A stretch of 57,295 nt of DNA from Paracoccaceae bacterium (GTDB lineage: Bacteria; Pseudomonadota; Alphaproteobacteria; Rhodobacterales; Rhodobacteraceae): positions 1-57,295 of the forward strand of contig CANIKY010000004.1 in the NCBI GenBank assembly GCA_947468085.1. Reading direction: 5' to 3'. Below are positions 1-8,764 of this stretch, one piece after another. The stretch's first letter is position 1. Each line of letters begins with the position of its first letter. The notes beneath the pieces were generated by a model. That model searched no databases. It had not been told where the DNA came from and worked only from the letters and a program-made list of their open reading frames with translations. Position numbers and translations under genes: made by a program.

Positions 1-620
1 CCCGTCACGGTGATTTCTGCCGCAACCAGCCCCTTTAACCCCGTGATCAGATTGGGTTGATCTTCGCCCCATTGGCTGCCATCGGCGGAAAAGATCATAT
101 CGGCTTTCAACAGGGCGCCATTGGCCGAGATAAAGGGCGGCAAGTGCGGCGAGCCTATTTCCTCTTGGCCTTCAAAGAAGAACTTCACATTAACCGGTAA
201 ACGGCCCGAGGTTTTCAACATCGCCTCAACCGACAGGATGGGGATTAGCATCCCCCCCTTGTCATCCGAAGCGCCGCGCCCCCAGACCTTGCCATCGCGC
301 ACTTGCGGCGCAAAGGGCGGGGTTTGCCACAGATCAAAGGGTTCGGCTGGTTGCACATCAAAATGGCCGTAGATCAGCACCGTGGGCTTGCCCGCCCCCG
401 CGTGCAGCCAATCGCCGTAGACCACAGGATGCCCCGCCGTGGGCATCATGCGCACGTTTTCTACCCCCGCTGCGAGCAGTCGGGCCACGACCCAATCGCC
501 CGCCGCCACCACATCCGCCACATGGGCCTCTGACGCGGACACCGACGGGATGCGCACAAAGTCTAACAGTTCTTCGACAAAACGCGCCTGATGGGCGTCA
601 AGATAGGTTGACCACGTCAT
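1..620 (-). CDS. M20-family dipeptidase (partial, C-terminus off the window)
   Basis: Last visible gene of the minus-strand peptide/amide operon. The reading frame opens with ATG at 620-618 and stays open to base 1, so about 206 N-terminal residues are seen and the stop lies outside. It shows the M20 metallopeptidase signatures YGHFDVQP (first metal ligand H and D) and GRGASDDKGG (bridging Asp), followed by EGQEEIGSP, which holds the general-base and metal-ligand glutamates. This set is typical of the cytoplasmic dipeptidase/ArgE/CPG2 group. The start is 11 nt after the M20D gene, so the two are almost certainly co-transcribed. Together with the transporter it suggests hydrolysis of an imported dipeptide or N-acyl amino acid. 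The substrate cannot be told from sequence. Confidence 0.9.
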   Translation of the reverse strand, partial: MTWSTYLDAHQARFVEELLDFVRIPSVSASEAHVADVVAAGDWVVARLLAAGVENVRMMPTAGHPVVYGDWLHAGAGKPTVLIYGHFDVQPAEPFDLWQTPPFAPQVRDGKVWGRGASDDKGGMLIPILSVEAMLKTSGRLPVNVKFFFEGQEEIGSPHLPPFISANGALLKADMIFSADGSQWGEDQPNLITGLKGLVAAEITVT

Positions 621-631
621 GTTATTTCCTT

Positions 632-1804
632 TCACGCCGCAGGCATGCGGGTTTCAACCAGTTCCGCCCAGTAAGACGCGCCAAAGGGAATGGCCTCGTC
701 GTCGAAATTATATTCGGGGTGATGCACCTCGGCGGTGTTGCCATTGCCGACTTGGATATAGGCCCCCGGGCAGGCTTGCAGCATATAGGCGAAATCCTCG
801 CCGCCCATGATGGCGGGGCATTGGGTATCCACCGCCGCTTTGCCCGAGATTTTGGCCGCCACTTCGATGGCAAATTCCGTCTCGCGCGCGGCATTGACCA
901 TTGAAGGATAGCCAGGCTTCCACTCAATCTCGGCCGAGCCGCCAAAGGCTTGGGCGGTGCTGGTGACGATGGTTTTCAGCCGCTCTTCGGCGACTTTGCG
1001 CATGGCGGCATCAAAGGTGCGCACGGTGCCGCGAATTTCGACCCGTTCGGGGATGACGTTCCACGCTTCGGATTCGGTGCGCAGCGAGGTGACCGAGACG
1101 ACCACCGATTCCAAAGGATCAATGCTGCGCGCCACGATGGTTTGCAGCGTCATGACGGTTTGGCTGGCCATCACGGTGGTGTCGATCGTGCGGTGCGGAT
1201 AGGCGGCATGGCCCCCCTTGCCCGACAGATGCAAGGTGAAGTTGTCCGTCGCGGCATAAAACGGGCCGGGCTTGATCGAAAAATGGCCCACCGGCAGGCC
1301 GGGCGAATTGTGCATGCCGTAGATTTCCTTGATGCCAAAGCGGGGGATCAAGCCGTCTTTGACCATCGCCTCGCCCCCCGCCCCGCCCTCTTCGGCGGGT
1401 TGGAAGACCACGGCTACGGACCCGTCAAAATTCCGCGTCTCGGCCAGATATTTGGCCGCCCCAAGCAGCATTGCCGTGTGGCCATCATGGCCGCAGGCGT
1501 GCATCTTGCCAGGCGTTTTGCTGGCATAGGGCAGGCCGGTTGCCTCTAATATCGGCAGGGCATCCATATCGGCGCGCAGGCCCACGACATGGCCGCGCGT
1601 ATCGGTGCGGCCTTTGATCACGCCCACAACACCGGTGCGGCCAACGCCTTCGACAACCTCGTCGCAGCCAAATTCGCGCAAGCGCGCGGCCACGGTGGCG
1701 GCGGTGCGGTGCACGTCATACATAAGCTCTGGATTCTCGTGCAGATCGCGCCGCCATGCGGTGATTTCGGCTTGCATTTCGGACAGACGGTTCTTGATCG
1801 GCAT
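632..1804 (-). CDS. M20D amidohydrolase (hippurate hydrolase / N-acyl-amino-acid hydrolase type)
   Basis: A 390-residue zinc-dependent amidohydrolase of the HipO/IAA-amino-acid hydrolase group, which cleaves the amide bond of N-acyl or N-aroyl amino acids. The metal-binding MHACGHDGHTAML segment lies near residue 100, followed by FQPAEEGGAGG with the catalytic glutamates and GGEDFAYML near the C-terminus. Length matches the family (about 385-395). The ATG at 1804 is preceded by GGGGGA. The gap to the ATPase gene is 9 nt and to the dipeptidase 11 nt, so it sits inside the transporter operon. It probably works on the imported compound in the cytoplasm; no signal peptide is seen. Confidence 0.92.
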   Translation of the reverse strand: MPIKNRLSEMQAEITAWRRDLHENPELMYDVHRTAATVAARLREFGCDEVVEGVGRTGVVGVIKGRTDTRGHVVGLRADMDALPILEATGLPYASKTPGKMHACGHDGHTAMLLGAAKYLAETRNFDGSVAVVFQPAEEGGAGGEAMVKDGLIPRFGIKEIYGMHNSPGLPVGHFSIKPGPFYAATDNFTLHLSGKGGHAAYPHRTIDTTVMASQTVMTLQTIVARSIDPLESVVVSVTSLRTESEAWNVIPERVEIRGTVRTFDAAMRKVAEERLKTIVTSTAQAFGGSAEIEWKPGYPSMVNAARETEFAIEVAAKISGKAAVDTQCPAIMGGEDFAYMLQACPGAYIQVGNGNTAEVHHPEYNFDDEAIPFGASYWAELVETRMPAA

Positions 1805-1813
1805 AGCTTCCCC

Positions 1814-3625
1814 CTAAAGGCTCAGGACAAAATGTCCCGGCGTCACTTCGGTGTAGGTTGATGGTGCGGGCTTGTGGCCCAATGGAAAGATGGGCGAGGT
1901 GATGGGCTTAAAGGCCAGATCCTCGCCAAAGCGGCGCTTTCTCGGATCGGCAATGGGCACGGCAGACAGCAACGATTGGGTGTAAGGGTGCTGGGGGCTG
2001 TCAAAGACGGCGGACCTTGGGCCGATTTCCACAATTCGCCCCAGATACATCACCCCCACCTGATGCGCCACCCGTTCGACCACGGCCATGTCATGGCTGA
2101 TGAAAAGATAAGACAGGCCCAGATCTTCCTGCAACTCCATCATCAAATTCAACACCTGCGCTTGGACCGAGACATCCAGCGCCGACACCGCCTCATCCGC
2201 CACGATCAGCTTGGGGTTCACCGCCAAGGCGCGCGCGATGGCCACCCTTTGGCGCTGCCCGCCTGACAGTTCGTGCGGGTAGCGGTTCATAAAATCGCGC
2301 GGCAGGCGGACACGGTCGAAAAGTTGCAACACCATGGCGTCAAGGGCAGCGCCTGTGGCCAGTCCAAAGTTCAAGATAGGCTCGGCCACCTGATCTTTCA
2401 GCCGCCGGTAGGGGTTTAAACTGGCAAAGGGGTCTTGGAAGACCATTTGCATATCAGCCCGTGCGCGGCGCAGATCGGCATGGGACAGCGCCCCTATATC
2501 GCGCCCACCGATCCAAACCTCACCCGAGGTGGGTTCGATCAGCCGCAGGATGGATCGCCCGCAACTGGATTTGCCGCAGCCCGATTCGCCCACCAGCGCC
2601 AAGGTTTCCCCCACGTTCAGGCTAAAGCTGACATCTTCCACCGCATGCACCTGCGCCACGGTGCGGCGCAAAATACCACCCTTCACGGGAAAGCGGGTGG
2701 TGAGGTTCTTCACCTGCAACAGCACCTCTGGCTTGCGCGCCTTGGCGGGGGCGGCAGCGGCGCGCGCCGCCTCGTCGCCAATCAAGCGCATCTTTTCGGG
2801 CGCAGGCTTGCCCTTCATCTCGCCCAGCTTGGGCACGGCGGCAAGAAGGGCCTTGGTATAGTCTTCTTGCGGGTTTTCAAAGATTTGGGTGACGCTGCCC
2901 GTTTCCACAATCCGCCCGCGGTACATCACCACCACGCGGTCGGCCATCTGCGCGACAACGGCCATGTCATGGGTGATAAACAGCACCGCCATGCCATTTT
3001 CACGTTTCAGCCGGTTGATCAGGGCTAAGATCTCGGCCTGAATCGTCACATCTAGGGCGGTCGTGGGTTCATCGGCAATCAGCAGTTTGGGGTCACAGGC
3101 CATAGCCATAGCAATCACCACCCGCTGGCGCATACCGCCGGACAGTTCGTGGGGATATTGCTTCAACCGCCGCTCAGGTTCAGGAATGCGCACGCTTTGC
3201 AACAATTCCAACGCGCGGGCCGAGGCCGCCGCTTGCGTCAACCCCTTGTGCAGCATCAAGCCATCGGTCAGCTGGCGTTCGATGGTGAAAACCGGGTTCA
3301 GGGCCGTCATCGGCTCTTGAAAGATCATGCCGATTTCATGGCCGCGCACAGCGCCCATCACCTGCGCGTTGGCTGCGGCCACATCCAAAAGCGACCCATC
3401 GGCGCGTTCAAAGTTCAAGCTGCCCGCCGTGATCGTGCCGCCGCCAAATTCCACCAAGCGCATCAGCGACAAAGAGGTGACCGATTTGCCTGACCCGCTT
3501 TCGCCCACCACGCACAGCGTCTCGCCGGGGGCTATGGTAAAGGACACATCCTCGACCCCCACAACTGTGCCGCCATCAGTGGCAAATTCCACCCGCAGAT
3601 GATCGACCGAAACGATGTCTTTCAT
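1814..3625 (-). CDS. Fused dipeptide/oligopeptide ABC transporter ATPase (DppD-DppF type)
   Basis: A 603-residue protein with two complete nucleotide-binding domains in tandem. The first has Walker A GESGSGKS at about residues 41-48, signature LSGGMRQRV and Walker B LLIADEP. The second has GESGCGKSS, LSGGQRQRV and LIVADEA. Each half ends in the oligopeptide-type C-terminal extension (QEDYTKALLAAVP and HPYTQSLLSAVP) that marks the peptide/nickel subfamily. It energises import through the two permeases encoded upstream. Such DppDF or GsiA-type fusions are common in Rhodobacterales. The start follows dppC by 13 nt and the stop precedes the M20D gene by 9 nt. Confidence 0.96.
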   Translation of the reverse strand: MKDIVSVDHLRVEFATDGGTVVGVEDVSFTIAPGETLCVVGESGSGKSVTSLSLMRLVEFGGGTITAGSLNFERADGSLLDVAAANAQVMGAVRGHEIGMIFQEPMTALNPVFTIERQLTDGLMLHKGLTQAAASARALELLQSVRIPEPERRLKQYPHELSGGMRQRVVIAMAMACDPKLLIADEPTTALDVTIQAEILALINRLKRENGMAVLFITHDMAVVAQMADRVVVMYRGRIVETGSVTQIFENPQEDYTKALLAAVPKLGEMKGKPAPEKMRLIGDEAARAAAAPAKARKPEVLLQVKNLTTRFPVKGGILRRTVAQVHAVEDVSFSLNVGETLALVGESGCGKSSCGRSILRLIEPTSGEVWIGGRDIGALSHADLRRARADMQMVFQDPFASLNPYRRLKDQVAEPILNFGLATGAALDAMVLQLFDRVRLPRDFMNRYPHELSGGQRQRVAIARALAVNPKLIVADEAVSALDVSVQAQVLNLMMELQEDLGLSYLFISHDMAVVERVAHQVGVMYLGRIVEIGPRSAVFDSPQHPYTQSLLSAVPIADPRKRRFGEDLAFKPITSPIFPLGHKPAPSTYTEVTPGHFVLSL

Positions 3626-3638
3626 GGCTGGGCCCCCT

Positions 3639-4454
3639 TCATTTCGATCTTGGGTCTAGGATGTCGCGCAGCACATCGCCAAACATATTCAGCCCCAGCA
3701 CAGTCAAGGCCACGGCCAAGCCCGGCACCACCGCCGTCCAAGGCGCGATATCCAACTGATCGCGCGAGGCTTGGATCATCAGCCCCCAACTTGCCGCAGG
3801 CGGCTGGGTGCCAAGGCCCAGAAACGACAGGCCTGCTTCGGCGAGGATGGCAAAGGCCAGACTGATTGTGGCCTGCACGATCACGGCGGGCAGAATGTTG
3901 GGCAGCACGTGGCGCCACATGATCATGGCATCGGTTGTCCCCGATGACCGCGCCGCCTCGACATAGGGCATCTGCGCCACGCGCAATGCCTCGCCGCGAA
4001 TGATGCGGGCGAGGTAGGGGGTGAAGGCCACGCCGATGGCGATGATGGTGTTTTGGATATTGGGCCCCAAGACCGCGCTGATCGTCAGGGCCAAAAGCAA
4101 GGCTGGAAAGGCCAAAAGCGTATCGACCAAGCGCATCAGAACATTGTCGATCCACTTGCCGAAATAGCCACTGATCAGCCCCAAGGGCAGGCCCAAAACC
4201 ACGCTCATCAGCACGGCTGAAACGGCAATTTCCAACGAGGTGCGCGTGCCCAATATCACGCGGAACAAAAGATCGCGGCCCAACTGGTCCGTGCCAAACA
4301 GGTGGGTCAAGCTGGGCGGGGCGCGGCGGGCGCGCATATCCATGGCCGTGGCCGCATCGGGCGGAATGACCATAGGGCCAAAGATGGCGATCAGCGCAAT
4401 CAGCGCCAAAAGAACGATCCCGATCATGCCTTTGGTGGTTTTAAACCGCTTCAT
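3639..4454 (-). CDS. ABC transporter permease (DppC/OppC type)
   Basis: A 271-residue inner-membrane permease. It has an N-terminal hydrophobic segment (KGMIGIVLLALIALIAIFG), then the OppC N-terminal motif HLFGTDQLGRDLLFRVI and five to six membrane segments. The cytoplasmic EAA loop EAARSSGTTDAMIMWRHVLPN contacts the ATPase. It starts 3 nt after the dppB-type stop and ends 13 nt before the fused ATPase gene, so translation is probably coupled. It pairs with the DppB-type subunit to form the import channel. The substrate class (peptide, amide or opine-like) is inferred only from the family and neighbours. Confidence 0.95.
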   Translation of the reverse strand: MKRFKTTKGMIGIVLLALIALIAIFGPMVIPPDAATAMDMRARRAPPSLTHLFGTDQLGRDLLFRVILGTRTSLEIAVSAVLMSVVLGLPLGLISGYFGKWIDNVLMRLVDTLLAFPALLLALTISAVLGPNIQNTIIAIGVAFTPYLARIIRGEALRVAQMPYVEAARSSGTTDAMIMWRHVLPNILPAVIVQATISLAFAILAEAGLSFLGLGTQPPAASWGLMIQASRDQLDIAPWTAVVPGLAVALTVLGLNMFGDVLRDILDPRSK

Positions 4455-4457
4455 GGC

Positions 4458-5399
4458 CTATCCCAACCGAATGCGTGGATCAATGACAACGTACAGCAGA
4501 TCGACGGCCAGATTGGTCAGCATCACCACGCCCGCAATCACAAACACCGTGTCTTGAATAAGTGGCAAGTCGCGGTTGAGGAGGGCCTGATAGGTCAGCC
4601 AGCCCATGCCGGTATAGCCAAACAGGCTTTCCATCACGATGATCGACCCGAACAGATAGCCAATCTGCAGCCCCGCAATGGTGATCACCGGCCCAATCGC
4701 ATTGGCCAAAGCATAGCGCCAGATCACGGTGCGCTCACTTAAGCCTTTGGCGCGGGCCACGCGGATGAACTCTTGGCTTAAGATCCCCGTCATGGTCGAT
4801 CGTGTCATCCGCGTCAAATGCGCCATCAGCCCCAAGCCCAAGGCCAGCGCCGGCAGGAAAGCGTGCTGCAGGGTGCCCAAAAAGTCTACCGAAGGGTCGA
4901 CAAACCCCGACGAGGGGAACCACCCTAGCCAGCGGGCAAAGACCAAGATCATCACGATGCCCCAAAAGAAATCGGGCAGGCTGACCCCCAAAAGAGCTGA
5001 AGACGAACTGACCGTGTCTTGCCACTTGTCGCGGTGCACGGCGGCCCAAACGCCCAAGGGAATGGCCAAGGCCAACGCGATGCCCATCGACATAACAACC
5101 AGCACGGCAGACGCCACGATCTTTTGGCTTAATAGTTCCAATATCGGTTTTTTGAAAATCAGGGAATTGCCCCAGTCTCCGGTCAGCAAACCGCCCACCC
5201 AATGGGCATATTGCACCAACAGCGGGTCATTCAGCCCAAGGCTTTCGCGCAGTCCGGCCAGCGCCTCGGGGTTGGATTGGGTGCCCATGATCATCATGGC
5301 CACATCCCCGGGCAGGATGTTCGTGACCGCAAAAGTCACTAGGGTGATCAAAAACAGCGTCAAGATCACCGACAAAAGCCGGTTCAGCACATAGGTCAT
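4458..5399 (-). CDS. ABC transporter permease (DppB/OppB type)
   Basis: A 313-residue permease of the DppB family. It has the typical N-terminal segment MTYVLNRLLSVILTLFLITL, the periplasmic stretch TNILPGDVAMMIMG and an EAA loop FIRVARAKGLSERTVIWRYALANA. It ends in the family's usual C-terminus, VDLLYVVIDPRIRLG. Length fits (about 305-340). The gene is separated from the binding-protein gene by 52 nt holding a strong GC hairpin, which is typical for systems where the binding protein is made in excess of the membrane parts. Confidence 0.96.
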   Translation of the reverse strand: MTYVLNRLLSVILTLFLITLVTFAVTNILPGDVAMMIMGTQSNPEALAGLRESLGLNDPLLVQYAHWVGGLLTGDWGNSLIFKKPILELLSQKIVASAVLVVMSMGIALALAIPLGVWAAVHRDKWQDTVSSSSALLGVSLPDFFWGIVMILVFARWLGWFPSSGFVDPSVDFLGTLQHAFLPALALGLGLMAHLTRMTRSTMTGILSQEFIRVARAKGLSERTVIWRYALANAIGPVITIAGLQIGYLFGSIIVMESLFGYTGMGWLTYQALLNRDLPLIQDTVFVIAGVVMLTNLAVDLLYVVIDPRIRLG

Positions 5400-5420
5400 C
5401 AGCGCAATCCAAAAGGAAAA

Positions 5421-5445
5421 GCGGCGGGCCCTTGGGGCCCGCCGC
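5421..5445 (-). terminator. GC hairpin between binding-protein and permease genes
   Basis: GCGGCGGGCCC and GGGCCCGCCGC form an 11-bp perfect stem with a 3-nt loop. Read on the minus strand the stem is followed by TTTTCCTTTT. It lies just after the binding-protein stop and about 20 nt before the dppB-type start. It probably acts as a partial terminator or as a 3'-end stabiliser that raises binding-protein mRNA relative to the transporter mRNA. The structure is seen directly; the role is inferred from similar ABC operons. Confidence 0.6.
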
Positions 5446-5451
5446 AGGGTG

Positions 5452-6999
5452 TTAGGCTTTGATCCAGACCTTGTGGAAGTTCAGGTTCGACCCGTTGGGA
5501 TGCACAACCGTGTCCAGCCCCATCACGGCAGGCTGTGCGCCAATCGTACCATTGCGGAACCACAAGATAATGTCGTGGCTTTCGGCCCAGATCTGCTGCT
5601 GCACCTGCTTGTAGACATCCGCGCGGGCGGCATCGTCCACGGTGATGCGGGCTTTGGCTGTCAGCTCGTCGATGATCGGGTCCTTGACGGCGCGGTAGTT
5701 GAACGCCCCTTCCGAGTTCCAGACCGAGTAGTACAGGAAGTCAGATTCCCATAGGCTGAAGAAGTTCATCATGGTCATCTGATAGTCTTTGTCGACCCAG
5801 CACTGGCTAAGCCAATCGGCCCAAGTCAGCTGTTCGATCGTCAGGTTCACGCCAGCGGCCTTGAACCATTCGACCAGGATCTGCGCTGTTTCGATGTGGT
5901 AGGGATAGTTCGTGGTCGCCTTGAACACGATGTTCAGGCTGCCTTCCGGGTAACCGGCGTCCGCCAACATGGCCTTGGCGCCTTCGATATCCTGTGGGCG
6001 CTGCTTGAGGTCTTTGTTATAAGCGGCCGAGGTAGGAAAGCTGGGCGACGGTGTCGTGGCCCCTTGGCCCCACAAAGCGCCCTGCATCAGGGCTTCTTTG
6101 TCAATGATCATGTCAAAGGCGACACGCACCTTGGAGTTCTGGAAAGGCTCGTAGGTGTGGTTCATGTTGATGAAGTCAAAGTTCAACGGGAACCACGTTT
6201 TGACCTGAACCGCGGCATCGCCCTGCAATTCGCCCACACGGTCCAACGGAATGTCGTTGATCATGTGCAATTCGCCGGTACGCAGGCCGGTCAAGCGGGT
6301 GGTGGGTTCGGTGATTTCGCGGGCTTCGACGGCATCAAGGAAGGCGGGGCCGTCCCAGTATTCTTCGTGGCGCGCCATTTTGACCACGGTGCCAACCTCG
6401 TAGCTGACGAATTTGAACGGGCCAGCGCCCATCGGGTTCGTGCCTTGGGTTGGTCCGGAATCCACGGGCATGATGACGCCAGCGCCATTTTCTGACAGAC
6501 GCGATAGGAAGGGCGCGTTGATGGCGCTCATCTTTATAATCACGGTCAGGTCATCGGGGGTTTCGATGGCCGCGACATTGTTGAACACTTCGAAGTTTAC
6601 AGCGCCTGTGGCCGGATCCTTGCAGCGTTCAAAGCTGTATTTCACATCGGCCGAGGTCATCGTGGCGCCGTTGTGGAATTTGACATTGGCGCGCAGCTTG
6701 AAGGTGTAGCTTAGGCCATCGGGGGCCACTTCAAAGCTTTCGCACAGGCCCGGGATCACGTTCAAGTCTTTGTCCACCGTCACAATCGACGAGTGGATGT
6801 TTTGCAAAACGCGGCCTGAAGATGCCGTGCCCGTCTGGTGCATGTCCAGATTTTGCGTCGTTTCCGAATGGCCCCAGATCAGGGTGCCGCCCGAGACAGG
6901 CGCATCTTCGGCCCAAGCCGCCATGGGCAAGCTGGTGCCCATGAAAATGCCACTGCCCAGAAGGGCCGTGGAACTGCGAAGGAAGTCTCTGCGTTTCAT
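5452..6999 (-). CDS. ABC transporter substrate-binding protein, family 5 (Tat-exported)
   Basis: A 515-residue periplasmic solute-binding protein of the DppA/OppA (SBP_bac_5) family. The N-terminus, MKRRDFLRSSTALLGSG, has a twin-arginine motif followed by a hydrophobic stretch and an AWA-type cleavage region, so export should be by Tat. Later motifs include GLCESFEVAPDGLSYTFKLR and VKFHNGATMTSADVKYSFE, both highly typical of the family. A GGAG lies 8 nt before the ATG. It captures the ligand for the two permeases and fused ATPase encoded downstream. The gap to the upstream amidase is 82 nt. Ligand unknown; opine, glutathione or di/oligopeptides are all possible in this family. Confidence 0.96.
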   Translation of the reverse strand: MKRRDFLRSSTALLGSGIFMGTSLPMAAWAEDAPVSGGTLIWGHSETTQNLDMHQTGTASSGRVLQNIHSSIVTVDKDLNVIPGLCESFEVAPDGLSYTFKLRANVKFHNGATMTSADVKYSFERCKDPATGAVNFEVFNNVAAIETPDDLTVIIKMSAINAPFLSRLSENGAGVIMPVDSGPTQGTNPMGAGPFKFVSYEVGTVVKMARHEEYWDGPAFLDAVEAREITEPTTRLTGLRTGELHMINDIPLDRVGELQGDAAVQVKTWFPLNFDFINMNHTYEPFQNSKVRVAFDMIIDKEALMQGALWGQGATTPSPSFPTSAAYNKDLKQRPQDIEGAKAMLADAGYPEGSLNIVFKATTNYPYHIETAQILVEWFKAAGVNLTIEQLTWADWLSQCWVDKDYQMTMMNFFSLWESDFLYYSVWNSEGAFNYRAVKDPIIDELTAKARITVDDAARADVYKQVQQQIWAESHDIILWFRNGTIGAQPAVMGLDTVVHPNGSNLNFHKVWIKA

Positions 7000-7081
7000 A
7001 TCGAACTCTCCGTGTTGAAGGGGCCTTTGAGCCCTGAGGGATGTCTAAAACACCGCATTGATTGCGGGGTCGGCTTATGTG

Positions 7082-8749
7082 TTAGGCCCCAAAGACGGGT
7101 CGACGGTCAGCAACCGCCAAGGCCCGCTCTAAGGCCAGTCCAAGGGTCAAGATCGGCCCCTCGTCAAAAAGCCGTCCCCAAAGCGAGATGCCTTGGGGAA
7201 CGGTGTAAACTTGGCCGGCAGTGTCCGCCTCGCCGGTGGTCAAAGACCCCGAGGCCAGTGAGGCCGGGCTGCGTGTGCCCAGATCTTCAAATCCGGCGCG
7301 CAGATGCAGGCAGGGGTGGCCGGTGAAGTTTGACGCAATCAGCATCGGCCCTGTCATGAAGGGGCCGATCAGCACGTCGACTTGGGTGAACATCTCGTCT
7401 AGGGCCTGCATCGCCAAATAGCGCAGACGGTCCAGTTGCACGTGATCCACCGCCGACAAAAAGCGCGCCTTGCGCATGGCATTGGGCCAAGCGGCGGCGT
7501 CTTGCCATGTCAGCGTGTCGTCTTGGTTGGATAGGGTCAGGTCTTCGAAACTGGCGGCGGCTTCGGCGAACAGGATGTTCATCAGCGCGCCGTAGGGCAA
7601 ATCGCGCAACTGCGCCTCGACCACCTTCACGCCCAAGCCGCGCAATGCCGCCAAAGCGGCGTGGTCCACCGCCGTGGCCCCTTCGCCAAAGGCTTCGGGC
7701 AGATAGCCCACGATCAAGCCTTGCAGGCTTGCAGCCGCATCAAAGCGGAAAGGCGCTGCGATGGTCGAGCGGTCATTGATATCGGCCCCGTTCAGGGCCG
7801 CCAGCACCATCGCTGTGTCTTCGACTGACCGGCAAATCGGCCCGACCTTGTCCAACGAATTGCACAGCGCCATACACCCCGCCCGACTGACGCGGCCAAA
7901 GGTGGGCCGCAGGCCCGTGGTACCGCAGCGCTGGCTGGGCGAGGTGATCGAGCCCAGCGTTTCTGTCCCGATGGCAAAGGCGCAAAGCGCTGCCGCTGTG
8001 GCGCTGGCTGACCCAGCGCTTGACCCGCTGGAACCTTCGTTCAGGTTCCAAGGATTGCGCGTCACCCCGCCATACCAGATATCGTTATAGGCCAAAGCCC
8101 CCACGGTGGTTTTGCCCAACAAAACCGCCCCCGCCGCGCGCAGGCGCGTGACGATGGCGGCGTCAGCTTCGGGCACGCGGTGCTGGAAAGGCTCAGCCCC
8201 CCAACCTGTGACAATGCCCTTGGTGTCAAACAGGTCTTTTACGCCGTAAGGAATGCCGTGCAGTGGCCCCAAATTGACCCCCACCCGCGTCAGGGCATCG
8301 GCGGCCTCGGCCTCTGCCAAGGCAAGTTCTGGGGCGACGGCGGCGAAACATTCCAGACGCGGGCCAAGGGTCTTGATCCGGTCAAGGAAGATCTGCGTCA
8401 GACGGCGGCTGCTCAGCGCCCCGCTTTTGATCCAAGCCTGCAGGTGGGTCACGGGGGCAAAGGCGATGTCTTCGTCTTTGTCGGGCAGCGCGGCTGTCAC
8501 AGTCGACAGGTGCAAGCCATCCGCCCCATGCGGCATCGCAAAGCCCGGCAAGCGCGGATCAAACCGCAGCGCCATGGGCACGCTATTGGCCAAAGGCACC
8601 GCCCGCCGCTGGACCGAGGACAGGATCTGCCCTTCAAGATTGTCCAGCATTTGCTGACGTTCTTGCAGGCTATAGCTGACACCCATCAGACGCTCGGCTG
8701 CGGCGATGGTCTCTAAGGTGATGGCCGTTTGGGTCACGTCAGGCTCCAC
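7082..8749 (-). CDS. Amidase signature (AS) family hydrolase
   Basis: A 555-residue amidase. The catalytic Lys lies in GIPYGVKDLFDTKG, and the cis-Ser and Ser nucleophile in the glycine/serine-rich NEGSSGSSAGSASATAAA block, followed by TETLGSITSPSQRCGTTGLRPTFGRVSRAG. The C-terminal part ends with the ISLWGRLFDEGPILTLGLALERAL helix seen in AtzF/allophanate-hydrolase-like amidases, but the allophanate hydrolase C-terminal domain is absent. Start taken as GTG at 8749; no good ribosome site is visible, so a start slightly downstream is possible. It lies 15 nt after the GntR gene and heads the transporter operon. Likely hydrolyses an amide related to the imported ligand. Confidence 0.92.
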   Translation of the reverse strand: MEPDVTQTAITLETIAAAERLMGVSYSLQERQQMLDNLEGQILSSVQRRAVPLANSVPMALRFDPRLPGFAMPHGADGLHLSTVTAALPDKDEDIAFAPVTHLQAWIKSGALSSRRLTQIFLDRIKTLGPRLECFAAVAPELALAEAEAADALTRVGVNLGPLHGIPYGVKDLFDTKGIVTGWGAEPFQHRVPEADAAIVTRLRAAGAVLLGKTTVGALAYNDIWYGGVTRNPWNLNEGSSGSSAGSASATAAALCAFAIGTETLGSITSPSQRCGTTGLRPTFGRVSRAGCMALCNSLDKVGPICRSVEDTAMVLAALNGADINDRSTIAAPFRFDAAASLQGLIVGYLPEAFGEGATAVDHAALAALRGLGVKVVEAQLRDLPYGALMNILFAEAAASFEDLTLSNQDDTLTWQDAAAWPNAMRKARFLSAVDHVQLDRLRYLAMQALDEMFTQVDVLIGPFMTGPMLIASNFTGHPCLHLRAGFEDLGTRSPASLASGSLTTGEADTAGQVYTVPQGISLWGRLFDEGPILTLGLALERALAVADRRPVFGA

Positions 8750-8764
8750 GAGGTCAAGAGGGGG

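Noticed and set aside
950-1549. A 199-codon open frame on the plus strand within the M20D gene
   Set aside because: Antisense shadow in a high-GC coding region without a domain or ribosome site.
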